Below, piece after piece: positions 55,866-64,000 of a stretch of 64,000 bases of DNA. The notes beneath the pieces were generated by a model. The model was not told the origin of the DNA, did no database searches, and worked only from the letters and a program-made list of their open reading frames with translations. This DNA is from Isochrysis galbana (Eukaryota > Haptophyta > Isochrysidales > Isochrysidaceae), in assembly GCA_018136815.1 (NCBI GenBank), contig CM030941.1, positions 2,332,039-2,396,038 of the forward strand, read 5' to 3'. The number at the start of each line of letters is the position of its first letter. The stretch's first letter is position 1. The translations under genes and the position numbers were made by a program.

Positions 55866-56465
55866 CTACGCGGCCTTAGCTTGAGAGGGAGCCGACGATG
55901 CTGGGGCTGGTGACGGATCCGAGGTTACCACTACCTCAGATGGGAACAGAAGGGACGGAAGGGAAGCGGCGAGAGGCGCGGCGGAAGTTGGGGGGTGGCC
56001 AATGACGGGCTGGACCACCTCCTCAGCAGAGAAAGGCGGGAGGACGGGCTTGGGCGAGGGCGAGCGCGACGACGGAGCGGACATGGCTGGGCGGGTCGGG
56101 ATGGATGGATGGATAGGCTGAGGCTGAGGGATTGGTGAGGTGTGAGGTTTGGTATTGAGGTAGTGTTGAGAACGAGGGACGAGAACGGGAACGAGAACGA
56201 GAACGAGAGCGACGAACGAAGAACGACAGACGGCAGACGGCTAGGGGCCACTGGACCGACGAGATGACACTACACTCACGTCAACACTCTCCACACTAAC
56301 GTATCCTTATCACGGAACGCACAGGAACCTGCTGACAGACCGAACAAGGAAGAGAATGCCGACAAGAGAGCGACGGGGCGACGGACGATCCGACGGGGGC
56401 GACAGTTACACACAGGAATAAGGAGGGAATCTTTCGAAAACCCTTAAGTGATTTGATGAACCGGC
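55866..56465 (-). repeat. Dispersed element R1, minus copy
   Basis: Near-identical to the reverse complement of 29960-30462. It encodes a 72-codon start (MSAPSSRSPSPKPVLPPFS, then SAEEVVQPVIGHPPTSAAPL) ending at 55866. A GGGCAAG|GTGAGT donor-like site follows near 55835 within the hAT transposase frame, so this could be the transposase 5' exon, though no BED zinc finger is visible. Confidence 0.6.
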
Positions 56466-56589
56466 TAGCCAAGTTTCACAAAAGTTTTGCGTAGTTTCTT
56501 CGGATTACGGATTACGGATTACGGGTTGTTGTTATTGGTCGTTGACAAGTTGTTATGTGGAGCTGCATTGTTATTATTGCGCACGCACA

Positions 56590-56735
56590 CCATCGGACAT
56601 GGTAGTAATAGTAGGTAGTAGCAGTAGCAACAGCAGTAGCAGCAACGTAGCAGCAGCAGCAGCGTAGAGCGTAGCAGTAGCAGCAGTAGTAGTAGTAGCA
56701 GCAGTAGCATCAACAAGAGCAGCAGCAGTATTGGA
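56590..56735. repeat. (AGC/AGT)n trinucleotide repeat
   Basis: Imperfect AGC, AGT and AAC triplets over about 145 bases. The chance minus-strand frame through it is poly-Leu and is not called as a gene. Confidence 0.85.
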
Positions 56736-57432
56736 TGGAGCTCACCACTCCCGATTAAATTCCCACGTTAATATTCAATGTACATTCTCTCACGCCAGTG
56801 GACGTCGTCCCACAGGCCGGTGGCCTCGACAGCTCGACAGCGACGCACGCGCTAACGAGCGAGAGCGAGCGGAGAGGTAGCACGGAGACGGAGACGGAGA
56901 GACCAACCACGGAATATCTTTAGACCGGAGAACATTTTGGACGAAATCCCTTCCGTCGGCCAAGGAGAGGAGGACGGAGAGAGAGAGAGGAGAGAGAGAG
57001 TCTCACAGAGAGACTGCAGACGAGCGTGAAGTCGAAGTCGTGTCTTTTTATTACCTAAAACGAGCCAACACTTATAATAACAGCAAAAACAAAATTCGAA
57101 TCGCAAATTTCGAGACCAAAATCTGCAAACCTGGGCTTGAGACCATGGAGAATCCGAATGTGTGTGTCTTGGGTGTCAGTAGCAACACGGGGAACTGTTG
57201 AATTGTGAGTGTGGGCACGTACTTACACGAATATTCATGCCTACGGCCTTCAGCTTCAGAGTTCAGAAGGGTGCAAGGTGAGAGCCGCCACGGGGAAGTC
57301 GCTCGCTGCGTGACGATGACTGCATTGAAAATGACCTCAAGACTGCGTGAATAATGTCATGAAAATCATAATAATCAGCTTTGGCGGCTCGGGTGGGCGC
57401 GGCCGGCATGCGCAAACAGAATCGCCCCCCCC
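56736..57432. other. Intergenic, no supported gene
   Basis: Purine-rich stretch (56880-57010) and AT-rich sequence (57040-57120). No family recognised. Confidence 0.45.
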
Positions 57433-58301
57433 CAGTGATGGGACGTCAGGTATCAGGTCATCAGGTTTCGCCAACCTGATACCTGATATCAGACCTGATA
57501 TCAGCCTGATATAAGGTAGTATAATCTTAGTACGTACGTTATAATGTCAGTATGTAACACTTCTAACTTATGACAACAATCAAAATCTAACCGCACATCA
57601 GCCGACTTACGAGTACTAGTATACGTACATAGAAATGGCCTCAATTACCGCGCACGACTTTCGCGCGGCCGGATCTCCCCGACGGCAGACCACTCGAAAG
57701 CATTGCCCTCGAGTCCGTCCGCCTCCACCGTTCCCCAGACTGTGGCCGTGGCCAGGGCGCCGTGCGGCATCGCCAACTCCTGCGCCATTTGACTTGGGGA
57801 GGGAGGGAGGGAGCGGTCTAGGAGCGGGCAGGGGAGGGGAGGGAGGGGAGGGAGGGGAGGGAAGAAGAGAGGGAAGGAGCGAGCGAGCGAGCGAGCGAGT
57901 GATCAAGGCAATGAGGGAGTAAGCGAGGGAGCGAGGGAGTGAGCAGGCGGCTAGGGAGACAGTGAGACGAGTGGTGAGTGGGACGAGGGATGCGAGAGAG
58001 GCGGGGCAGGCGCGGGCGACGAGGGGGTGAGGGAGGTGAAGGAGGGAGGGAGGGAACGGGCAAGGGACGGAGGGAGGCAAGGGAGGGAGGAGCGGGAGGA
58101 AGGAGAGAGGGAGCGAGCCGTGACCGGGACTCTCCGCGCGCCTGCTGCGTCCTCTCGTGCGTGCGTACGGAGTTTTGTTTTTGTCCGTCGGTATGAGTTT
58201 TGTTTTTGCCCCCTACCTGATACCTGATATCAGGTCGTCAGCTCCAGAGGACCTGTTATCATGGTATCAGGACCTGATATCAGCCTGACGTCCCATCACT
58301 G
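57433..58301. mobile_element. Non-autonomous TIR element (hAT-like MITE), 869 bp
   Basis: Perfect 18-base terminal inverted repeats: CAGTGATGGGACGTCAGG at 57433 and its complement CCTGACGTCCCATCACTG ending at 58301. Sub-terminal CCTGATATCAG and GGTATCAGG palindromes cluster at both ends. It is flanked on both sides by poly-C, compatible with an 8-base C8 target duplication. The core (57780-58120) is GGGA/GCGA-rich low complexity. CAGTG-type ends suit hAT; no transposase is present. Confidence 0.88.
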
Positions 58302-58449
58302 CCCCCCCCCCCCTGGAGTTTCGCGCAAGTTGCGCATAATGGGCGATTTTGAGCCCAAATTTCGCGAAAGTTTTTTCCCCACAAAAGTGGCCCACGTTTC
58401 GAAATGAGTTTCACGAAACTCTGACCTGGCCCTAGGCGCGCTCCATGCA

Positions 58450-58583
58450 TGGCAACTGACTATAAAGTTAGTTGAAGGGAAAGGGAAGGAAGCGCAGGAA
58501 GGGCGATGACAGCCGTGAGGTCAAGGTTACCGCAATAGTAGTAGGTGTTAGGTGTTAGCCCTGAATCTTCAGATTTTTTGAAG
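58450..58583 (+). repeat. Dispersed repeat tail (CTGAATCTTCAG family), copy 3
   Basis: GCGCGCTCCATGC, TATAAAGTTAGTTGAAGGG and GTAGGTGTTAGGTGTTAGCC lead to the palindrome CTGAATCTTCAG and then TTTTTT. Inverse orientation to the copies at 9465 and 51636. Confidence 0.6.
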
Positions 58584-58835
58584 GCTAATCATGATTGCGT
58601 TGTGCGTTGCGACGCCACGGGCAAATCGCACATTGCCCGCACGAGCTGATGAGTGGCTAGCGCGCTTCCCTTGCCTTCCGCGCGCTAGCTTTCTTACATT
58701 GCAATACCCCCAGATGACCTCAGTGCGCGAGATTTTTCACTGCCCTGGGATGAAGTATATTGTGACACGGAGACAGATACACAAGACATAGACGCGACCG
58801 ACAGAAGCATAGTGTGTCGAAAGTAAATCTCTAGG

Positions 58836-60371
58836 TCACCCGCCAAGCTCGCCTCTCCTCCCAATCTTCCATTCCATCCGCGGCTTTGTGAGCAATACTG
58901 AAGCATTCATCCCCCCGAATCCGAACGAATTGCAAAGTGCGGCTCGAAGCTCGGGCAAATACATACGGCCTAGTGGGCCCGTCTCTCGAGGCATAACATG
59001 CTCAAATGCTAGCCCCTCCGGCTCCGGATATGAAAGATTGACGGTTGGGGGAACGCGGCCCTCTACAATAGCGAGAACGGTGAACACCGCCTCAGCTGCA
59101 CCTGCCGCGCCGAGCAGATGGCCAGTTGCTCCTTTGGTCGACGAGACGAGAAGCTTCGATCCGGCGTCGATGCGCTTTGACGCAATGGCGTCGATGGCGA
59201 GGGCCTCAGCAGTGTCGCCTGTTGGCGTGGATGTGGCATGCGCATTGACATAGTCGAGTTGCGAGTATGTCACCTGAAGTGGAGCAAGCGAGGCAATGAA
59301 TTGGGATGCTTGGCCCGATCTTAAGGCCTGAAAGCAATTGATCAGGAGCGAGCGGCGGTTGGCGTACGTTTCCAAGGCGAAGCGCGGCCTCCATCGCCCG
59401 CAGCGCTCCATCGCCATTGGGAGGCGGCGCTGTGATGTGGTGAGCATCCGATGTAAGTCCGACTGACCTGAGCTCAGCTAGTGGCTTTGCTCCACGCGCG
59501 CGTGCGTGATCCTCTTCCTCGAGAATGAGCATTGCGGCACCTTCGCCTGAGGCGCGAGTTGTGCCGAAGTGAGTACGGCAGATACACTTTGTGCAAGCAA
59601 AATAATAGCTATCCAAGGCTACAACAAGCCCGTGTCACAAAGCGGCGCACCGATGACGAAGCCCTCCCTCGCCCGGTCAAAGGGGCGGGAGGCGCGCTCG
59701 GGTGTATCGTTGAAGCCCGAAGCAAGCGCACGCGCTCGAGAAAAGCCGGCGACGGCGAGCGGCTCGACGCATGCCTCAGAGCCGCCAGCCACAACGACAT
59801 CTGCCTCGCCCGACCGGATCATGCGGAGCCCGTCTGCGAGCGCGTGTGCGCCGGTGGCACACGCGGTTGCGGGAGCAGCCGACGGTCCCTTCAGTCCAGC
59901 ACGAATCGACACCTGCCCGGCTGCCATATTCACCAGCATCTTAGGGATAAAGAAAGGGGAGACGCGCCGGACGCCGCGCTCGCGCAGCGCATCTGCCGCC
60001 TCGACGATGTCCGACAGCCCGCCGATGCCTGATCCGATGGAGACGCCGGTCCTCTCCTGCTCGCTGGGCGTCTGAGGCGACCACCGCGCCTGCTCGAGTG
60101 CCTCGGATGCCGCGGCGAGCGCGAATTGCACGAAGGCAGAGAGAGAAGCCTCATCTCCCTTTGCGGAGAGCGCTGAGCCGATCGGTGTGAAGCCGCCCTC
60201 TCCACGTGGCACGGTGGCGGCGATCTGGACAGGCAGAGCGTCAAGTGAGCTGAGACGACGTACCGCACCCTCCCCCGCCAGCAAACGACGCCAGCACGCC
60301 TGCGCCCCCACACCGAGCGGAGAGACCAGCCCGACGCCAGTCACCACCACGCGGCGCATCGCGCCCACCAA
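58836..60371 (-). CDS. 3-oxoacyl-[ACP] synthase II (KASII/mitochondrial KAS type), three exons
   Basis: Exons 60371-59651, 59546-59368 and 59273-58836, joined by GT-AG introns with frame kept (IG|EGAA, LGN|VTYS), give 445 residues (441 from the second Met at 60359, MRRVVVTGVG, an equally likely start). Condensing-enzyme triad: Cys171 in TACATGAHA, His312 in NAHATSTPTGD and His352 in STKGATGHLLGAAGA. Also SGIGGL, GGSEACVEPLAVAGFSRARA, PFDRAREGFVIGEGA and a closing NSFGFGGMNAS. It elongates acyl-ACP with malonyl-ACP in type II fatty-acid synthesis. No transit peptide is visible at either start, so a 5' targeting exon may be missed. An alternative third exon starting at 59326 (ALRSGQASQF) was rejected because GN|VTYSQLDYVNAHAT aligns without a gap to the family. 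Confidence 0.93.
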
Positions 60372-60949
60372 GCGCGCCAGAGGGAGGCATTATGTAAGTG
60401 GGGACTACTTTATTCACAGAGTACTCGTGAATCGGGCGAATTCCAAGTTCTCAACTCAACTCATTCAAATCTCGCTGCGGGCGGGCGTCATCCGGGGGGG
60501 GGGTTCCTTAGGCCCTTAGTTAGGCGTACACGCGTACACGCGTACACGGCGAGGGTCACTAGGCATTAGAACGTATAGCGTCATATGACCTCGTGTTAGC
60601 TAGCATTCCTAGCCACATACACCGGACGAGCCATGCGCCAACCGCGCACACCCCCATCGCGGGGTAGGGGCTCCGTTGCCGTCGAAGGGCTTCGGTCACG
60701 CAGCACTAAGATTATACTAACACAACAATAAAACTTTGACGCTCCCCCATCGCCAAAGGCGAAAACCCTGATTCTCCCAATCGTTGCCATTCCCGAGAAA
60801 GGTACAAGCTTACCCTCGAGGCTGAAATGTGATCAAGCGTCAAAGACATAGGCCAGCAACAATTCTTCGCCTAAGTCGGCGGCATCCAAACCTGTAGTAA
60901 TCCTGTAACATTCCTGCGTCGTCACCCGGCTGCCCGGCTGACGGATCGA
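60372..60949. other. 5' flank of the KAS gene and intergenic
   Basis: G run at 60494-60503 and a GTACACGCGTACACGCGTACAC repeat at 60527-60548. No gene. Confidence 0.5.
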
Positions 60950-61105
60950 ACATGACCACTGGCTCGATATGCGACGATACGGAAGGGAAGCGATCGGCGG
61001 GAGGCGCGGCGGAGATTGCCGGGAGTGATGGAATGGCGGGCTGGACCACCTCCTCAGTCCTCAGCAGAGGAAGGCGGGAGGACGGGCTTGGGCGAAAAAA
61101 AAAAT
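60950..61105 (-). repeat. Dispersed element R1, diverged fragment
   Basis: The block CGGGAGGCGCGGCGGA, CGGGCTGGACCACCTCCTCA and GAGGACGGGCTTGGGCGA matches the coding start of R1 at 55940-56070. It stops in an A-run at 61096. Confidence 0.6.
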
Positions 61106-61317
61106 TCTTAATAATCTTGCCCTCAACGGACTACCCGGATCAGACCTTTCCTGCGGCCCTGGTGTACGTCTCTGCCGTGGACGTTGCAAACAAAGTGGCA
61201 GAAGTGTGTTGGTTCGAAAAGTCGTGGAAGTCGCCGCGGTGGCCCCGGAGCAAGAAGGTCGTCGTTTACAAGAAGTACTTCCGCTGCTGCGCTTCCCATG
61301 TCCGCATAAGTGAATGA
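61106..61317 (+). CDS. Short unidentified frame (possible exon)
   Basis: The tail of a plus-strand frame reads PAALVYVSAVDVANKVAEV, then CWFEKSWKSPRWPRSKKVVV and YKKYFRCC, and stops at 61315-61317. Its composition is protein-like and unlike the repeats, but no family is recognised and its 5' part is in repeat R1. It may be a terminal exon or a fragment. Confidence 0.25.
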
Positions 61318-61799
61318 ATCAGCTTGAGGATCTTGTATTGAATAGAACGGGTGTGTGCGCGCGGGATTCGATGTGCGCGCGCGGGCTCCGCAGCTGTATG
61401 TGGCGTCGATGCCGCAGTTGGAGTGAAGGAGTGTGCGTGCAGTGCAGGTGCCTGCTTATTTTTTCCGATAACATGGGTGGTGTGCCCCACCACTTGATCA
61501 ATTTTGGCTCTCAACTTGCAATCCCACGCGAGCACGATCAACAGCCACCTTGGCGGGCTACTGGCCGCCCAGCGCGCCCCGTTCACCGTGTCTTCACCTG
61601 CACCTGCAGTTCCTGCACTCTTACCTTCACCTGCACCTTCACTGAAGAAAAAACTTCGGACCAGCACCTTCCCAGATGGAAAATTTTTTTATTGGGGCGC
61701 CCTCGGCGGGGGGGCCGAGGGAGAGGGGAGTCGCGTCGGCGCGCTCCATCGCGTCTAAGTATAAACTTAGTTGAGGACGGGCTTGGGCGAGGGCGAGGG

Positions 61800-62430
61800 C
61801 GAGGACGAGATCCAATTGTCGTGGTGTCGAGTGCGTCCTTTTACGCCGGGGTTCTTGATGGACGTAACGGTAGCTGAGTTATCGCAGAAGATTGTCGCCG
61901 GGAGCTTATATTCGGCTTCGAGATATTCGAGAACATTGAGTACGAAGTACGAAGCTCGAAGCGAAGGTCTTTAGCAGCATTGGTGTAGGCGGCGATTTCG
62001 GCCTCAGCGGAGCTTTGTGGAATAATCTTGAGCTTGCGAGCGGAGTATGAGATAGCGGCACCGCAGTATTTGATAATGTGGAATGTGGCCGGCGACGGGC
62101 GTCGGGCGTCGGTGAACTGCTCCCCCGTGGGGCAATGGGGCTCTCAAATTTGGTATGGCTCGCACTCGCGGACGGATCAACTGCCTCCATGTGCGGTTGT
62201 CCACAACACACACTTGCACCATGGGACGTGCCAGTGCAGTACAAGAAGGAGGGCAAATCATACAGTCCACCACACTCGCGTCTCGTGGACTGATTGTGCC
62301 CGATGGGTACCACACCTTCTTGAAGTGCTCCTGTGGTACGTTGGAACCACAGACTGGAGCAATGTTTGCGATGGAGACCAACGAGACTCCCCGCCGTCCT
62401 CGGTGCCACAAAGCAGCCGAGTCCATTGAA
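61800..62430 (-). mobile_element. Ty1/copia-like fragment (RNase H region)
   Basis: The minus strand carries the copia RNase H signature (AAISYSARKLKIIPQSSAEA, EIAAYTNAAKDL) and, further on, ATIFCDNSATVTSIKNPGVK. The piece is broken, with at least a few breaks, and has no LTR visible. It abuts LINE sequence at 62470 and a SPSPKPVL word shared with R1 at 61780. Confidence 0.75.
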
Positions 62431-62469
62431 TCATGTTGTGCACTCTCCTCCTTTTCCCCTTGAATTCCA

Positions 62470-63787
62470 GAAAACTATTGTTATAGTTTTAGCGATGGAG
62501 CGCGCGCCGACCGCTCCCACCTCCCAGCCCTCTGCCGCCACGACGCCCCAACGGGGCCGACCCAAGCCACCGGAGCCCAAGCGCTCGCAGCCCTCAGCCC
62601 CTCCCGATCAGGACGTCGAGATGGCGCCACCTCCCTCTCCTCCCAGGCAGCCCCACAGCCAGGGAACAGGCAGAGTCCTGTTCCCTGGTGCAGACCAGAG
62701 CCAGGGCAAAGCCCTGCCACAGGCCTCCCTCGACACGCCACCCAACCAAGGACTCCCCATGGGGGCTGGCAGCACTGCTGCCACCCCCATGGTGGCAACT
62801 CCTACCACCAGTGCACCCCTCGGGGGCGGGCACTTGACACAACAATCAATCCTGGGGGCCTTTGCGCCCTCCAACCAACAACCAACACCTACGCAAAAAT
62901 CCTACGCGGAAGCCGCCCAGAAGGGACCCATGGGGAAGGCTCCAATGCAGCAAGCCTAGAAGCAACCAGCTCCACAGCCACAGCAGCCATCGCGCAAGCG
63001 GGCCGACCCCCAATCGGACCCCAAGCCGGTTGTCAGCAACAACACACAACTTGCTCCCCCCCCTCTTGATGAGGAGGAAGAGCCGGAAGACACCCCATTT
63101 TTCATTCAGCTAGCTCAGCTAGCTGACGACAAGAAGGACATCAAAAGTGAAGATGTAGCTACCTTCATGAAATTCCTCCTCTCTAGGCTGGAAGGCCTAG
63201 ACGCAACCCCGGATGGGATGGACAAGGGTCGTAAAGGCCCTTGGATCTTTTACGTCGATGAGGACGCACACGATCAATTTAAGGCCGCATATGGAGACAA
63301 AGTAAATACGGCACTTTCTGGAGTCCCGCACGAGTTTGGAATCACTTACGGCGCGTTAGCCGATTCGGCCCCTCGCAAGTCGAGCGCCATCCGGTCCTCT
63401 CTCAAAGAGGTGGCGACCTACATCGTATTCCGCATCTTTGACCCGATCAAGGCGTACAAAACCAAGACTAGGCATCTGGCTAGCTCGCTCGAACGCGAGA
63501 TGGAGGTTCTTGACACGTATGGAAACGCCACCGGGGCTAGGGTAAACAAACGGAAGAGTGTACTAATACGCATGGGATCGCTCTTTGGAGCGCGGGTTCC
63601 CGATGAGCTAGCCTACCTCAAAACGCTAGGCGGAGGAGAGTACGCCACGATCTTAGGAGTGCCCTTCTGGGAGGGGCCCGAGAATGACTCTTTCTGGGAA
63701 AAGCTCATCTGCATGCACGCTAGTTCATCTCGATCAGTGTCCATGTCAGGCCAAAGTGCTGTGGGCTGGAGGAAAGTGCGCTTTTAG
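62470..63787 (+). mobile_element. Internally deleted LINE: ORF1 fused to ORF2 RT segment
   Basis: ORF1 starts at 62495 (MERAPTAPTSQPSAATTPQR), Pro/Gln-rich. A TAG at 62957-62959 splits it, but the same frame continues through an acidic segment and a folded part (WIFYVDEDAHDQFKAAYGDK). Near 63475 it passes into ORF2 RT thumb-region sequence (MEVLDTYGNATGARVNKRKS, VLIRMG) and stops at 63785-63787. Endonuclease and most of RT are missing: an internal deletion that kept frame. The same family supplies the 5' ends at 24500-24870 and 45130-45265. Confidence 0.8.
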
Positions 63788-64000
63788 AGTGGTTTTGTGT
63801 CCGCGTAGCGTTTTCGTACATAACGTTATTCAAAATTCTGAACTAACGACCTGACAGCTGACGGAGTAACATCCGCTCACTATAGTTGTGAGGCATTGGA
63901 TTGACCAACCTCAGTGTGACGTTAGCTAGTGTATTTATGCGGTGTGACAATTGATTTGTCATATGAGTTTGAAGCTTCAAATTCTCTTCGAGAGCCTCTT
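63788..64000. other. Window end, no gene seen
   Basis: AT-richer sequence after the deleted LINE; nothing recognised. Confidence 0.5.

Noticed and set aside
56519-56716. Poly-Leu minus-strand frame
   Set aside because: It is the translation of a trinucleotide repeat with no conserved sequence.

Overview
The window is nuclear DNA from a eukaryote, most likely a GC-rich unicellular alga. Evidence: spliceosomal GT-AG introns, a mitochondrial-type ClpB, an ESCRT-III subunit, a mitochondrial-type ketoacyl synthase, giant (Ser-Pro4)n hydroxyproline-rich-type glycoproteins as found on algal surfaces, and dense LINE, LTR and hAT debris. A haptophyte is my best guess, from overall character only; the exact lineage cannot be read from this sequence.

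Layout. 1-7497: the inner part of a Ty3/gypsy-like element on the minus strand. It is one uninterrupted frame of about 2,276 codons that leaves the window at base 1. It carries a phage/bacterial-style cytosine methyltransferase-like domain upstream of protease, RT, RNase H and integrase. 7498-7597: a 100-N assembly gap. 7598-8665: 3' part of a choline-transporter-like (SLC44) gene. 9.2-11.6 kb: repeats and an unidentified gene remnant. 11.6-21.7 kb: a giant (SPPPP)n surface protein gene whose repeat register slips by -1 at four C-rich points. 21.7-24.9 kb: LINE pieces in a large inverted arrangement. 25.1-28.0 kb: four-exon mitochondrial ClpB/Hsp78 (minus). 28-32.5 kb: GA tracts, a minisatellite and palindromic repeats. 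32.5-38.6 kb: a second giant protein in one intact 2,043-codon frame, with an exostosin (GT47) domain, a second glycosyltransferase-like domain, an (SPPPP)n stalk and the same C-terminal modules as the first giant gene. 38.9-43.5 kb: LINE and Ty1/copia fragments and tandem repeats. 43.5-44.5 kb: secreted SMP-30-like beta-propeller. 45-49.7 kb: LINE pieces and a 905-bp hAT-type MITE. 50.2-51.2 kb: three-exon CHMP5/VPS60. 52.5-56.5 kb: hAT ends and a hAT transposase C-terminus around a minus-strand membrane-protein gene. 57.4-58.3 kb: a second MITE with perfect 18-bp terminal repeats. 58.8-60.4 kb: three-exon 3-oxoacyl-ACP synthase (minus). 61-63.8 kb: copia fragment and an internally deleted LINE.

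How it fits together. The housekeeping genes (ClpB, CHMP5, KAS, SLC44) are unrelated islands among repeats. The two giant genes form a paralogous pair: both end in the same conserved domain, Pro-rich hinge, transmembrane segment and 8-cysteine domain. In the second, two glycosyltransferase-like domains sit on the same membrane-anchored rigid stalk. This looks like a cell-surface or Golgi polysaccharide-building enzyme on a hydroxyproline-rich-type rod. That fusion and the methyltransferase-bearing retroelement are the two most unusual things here.
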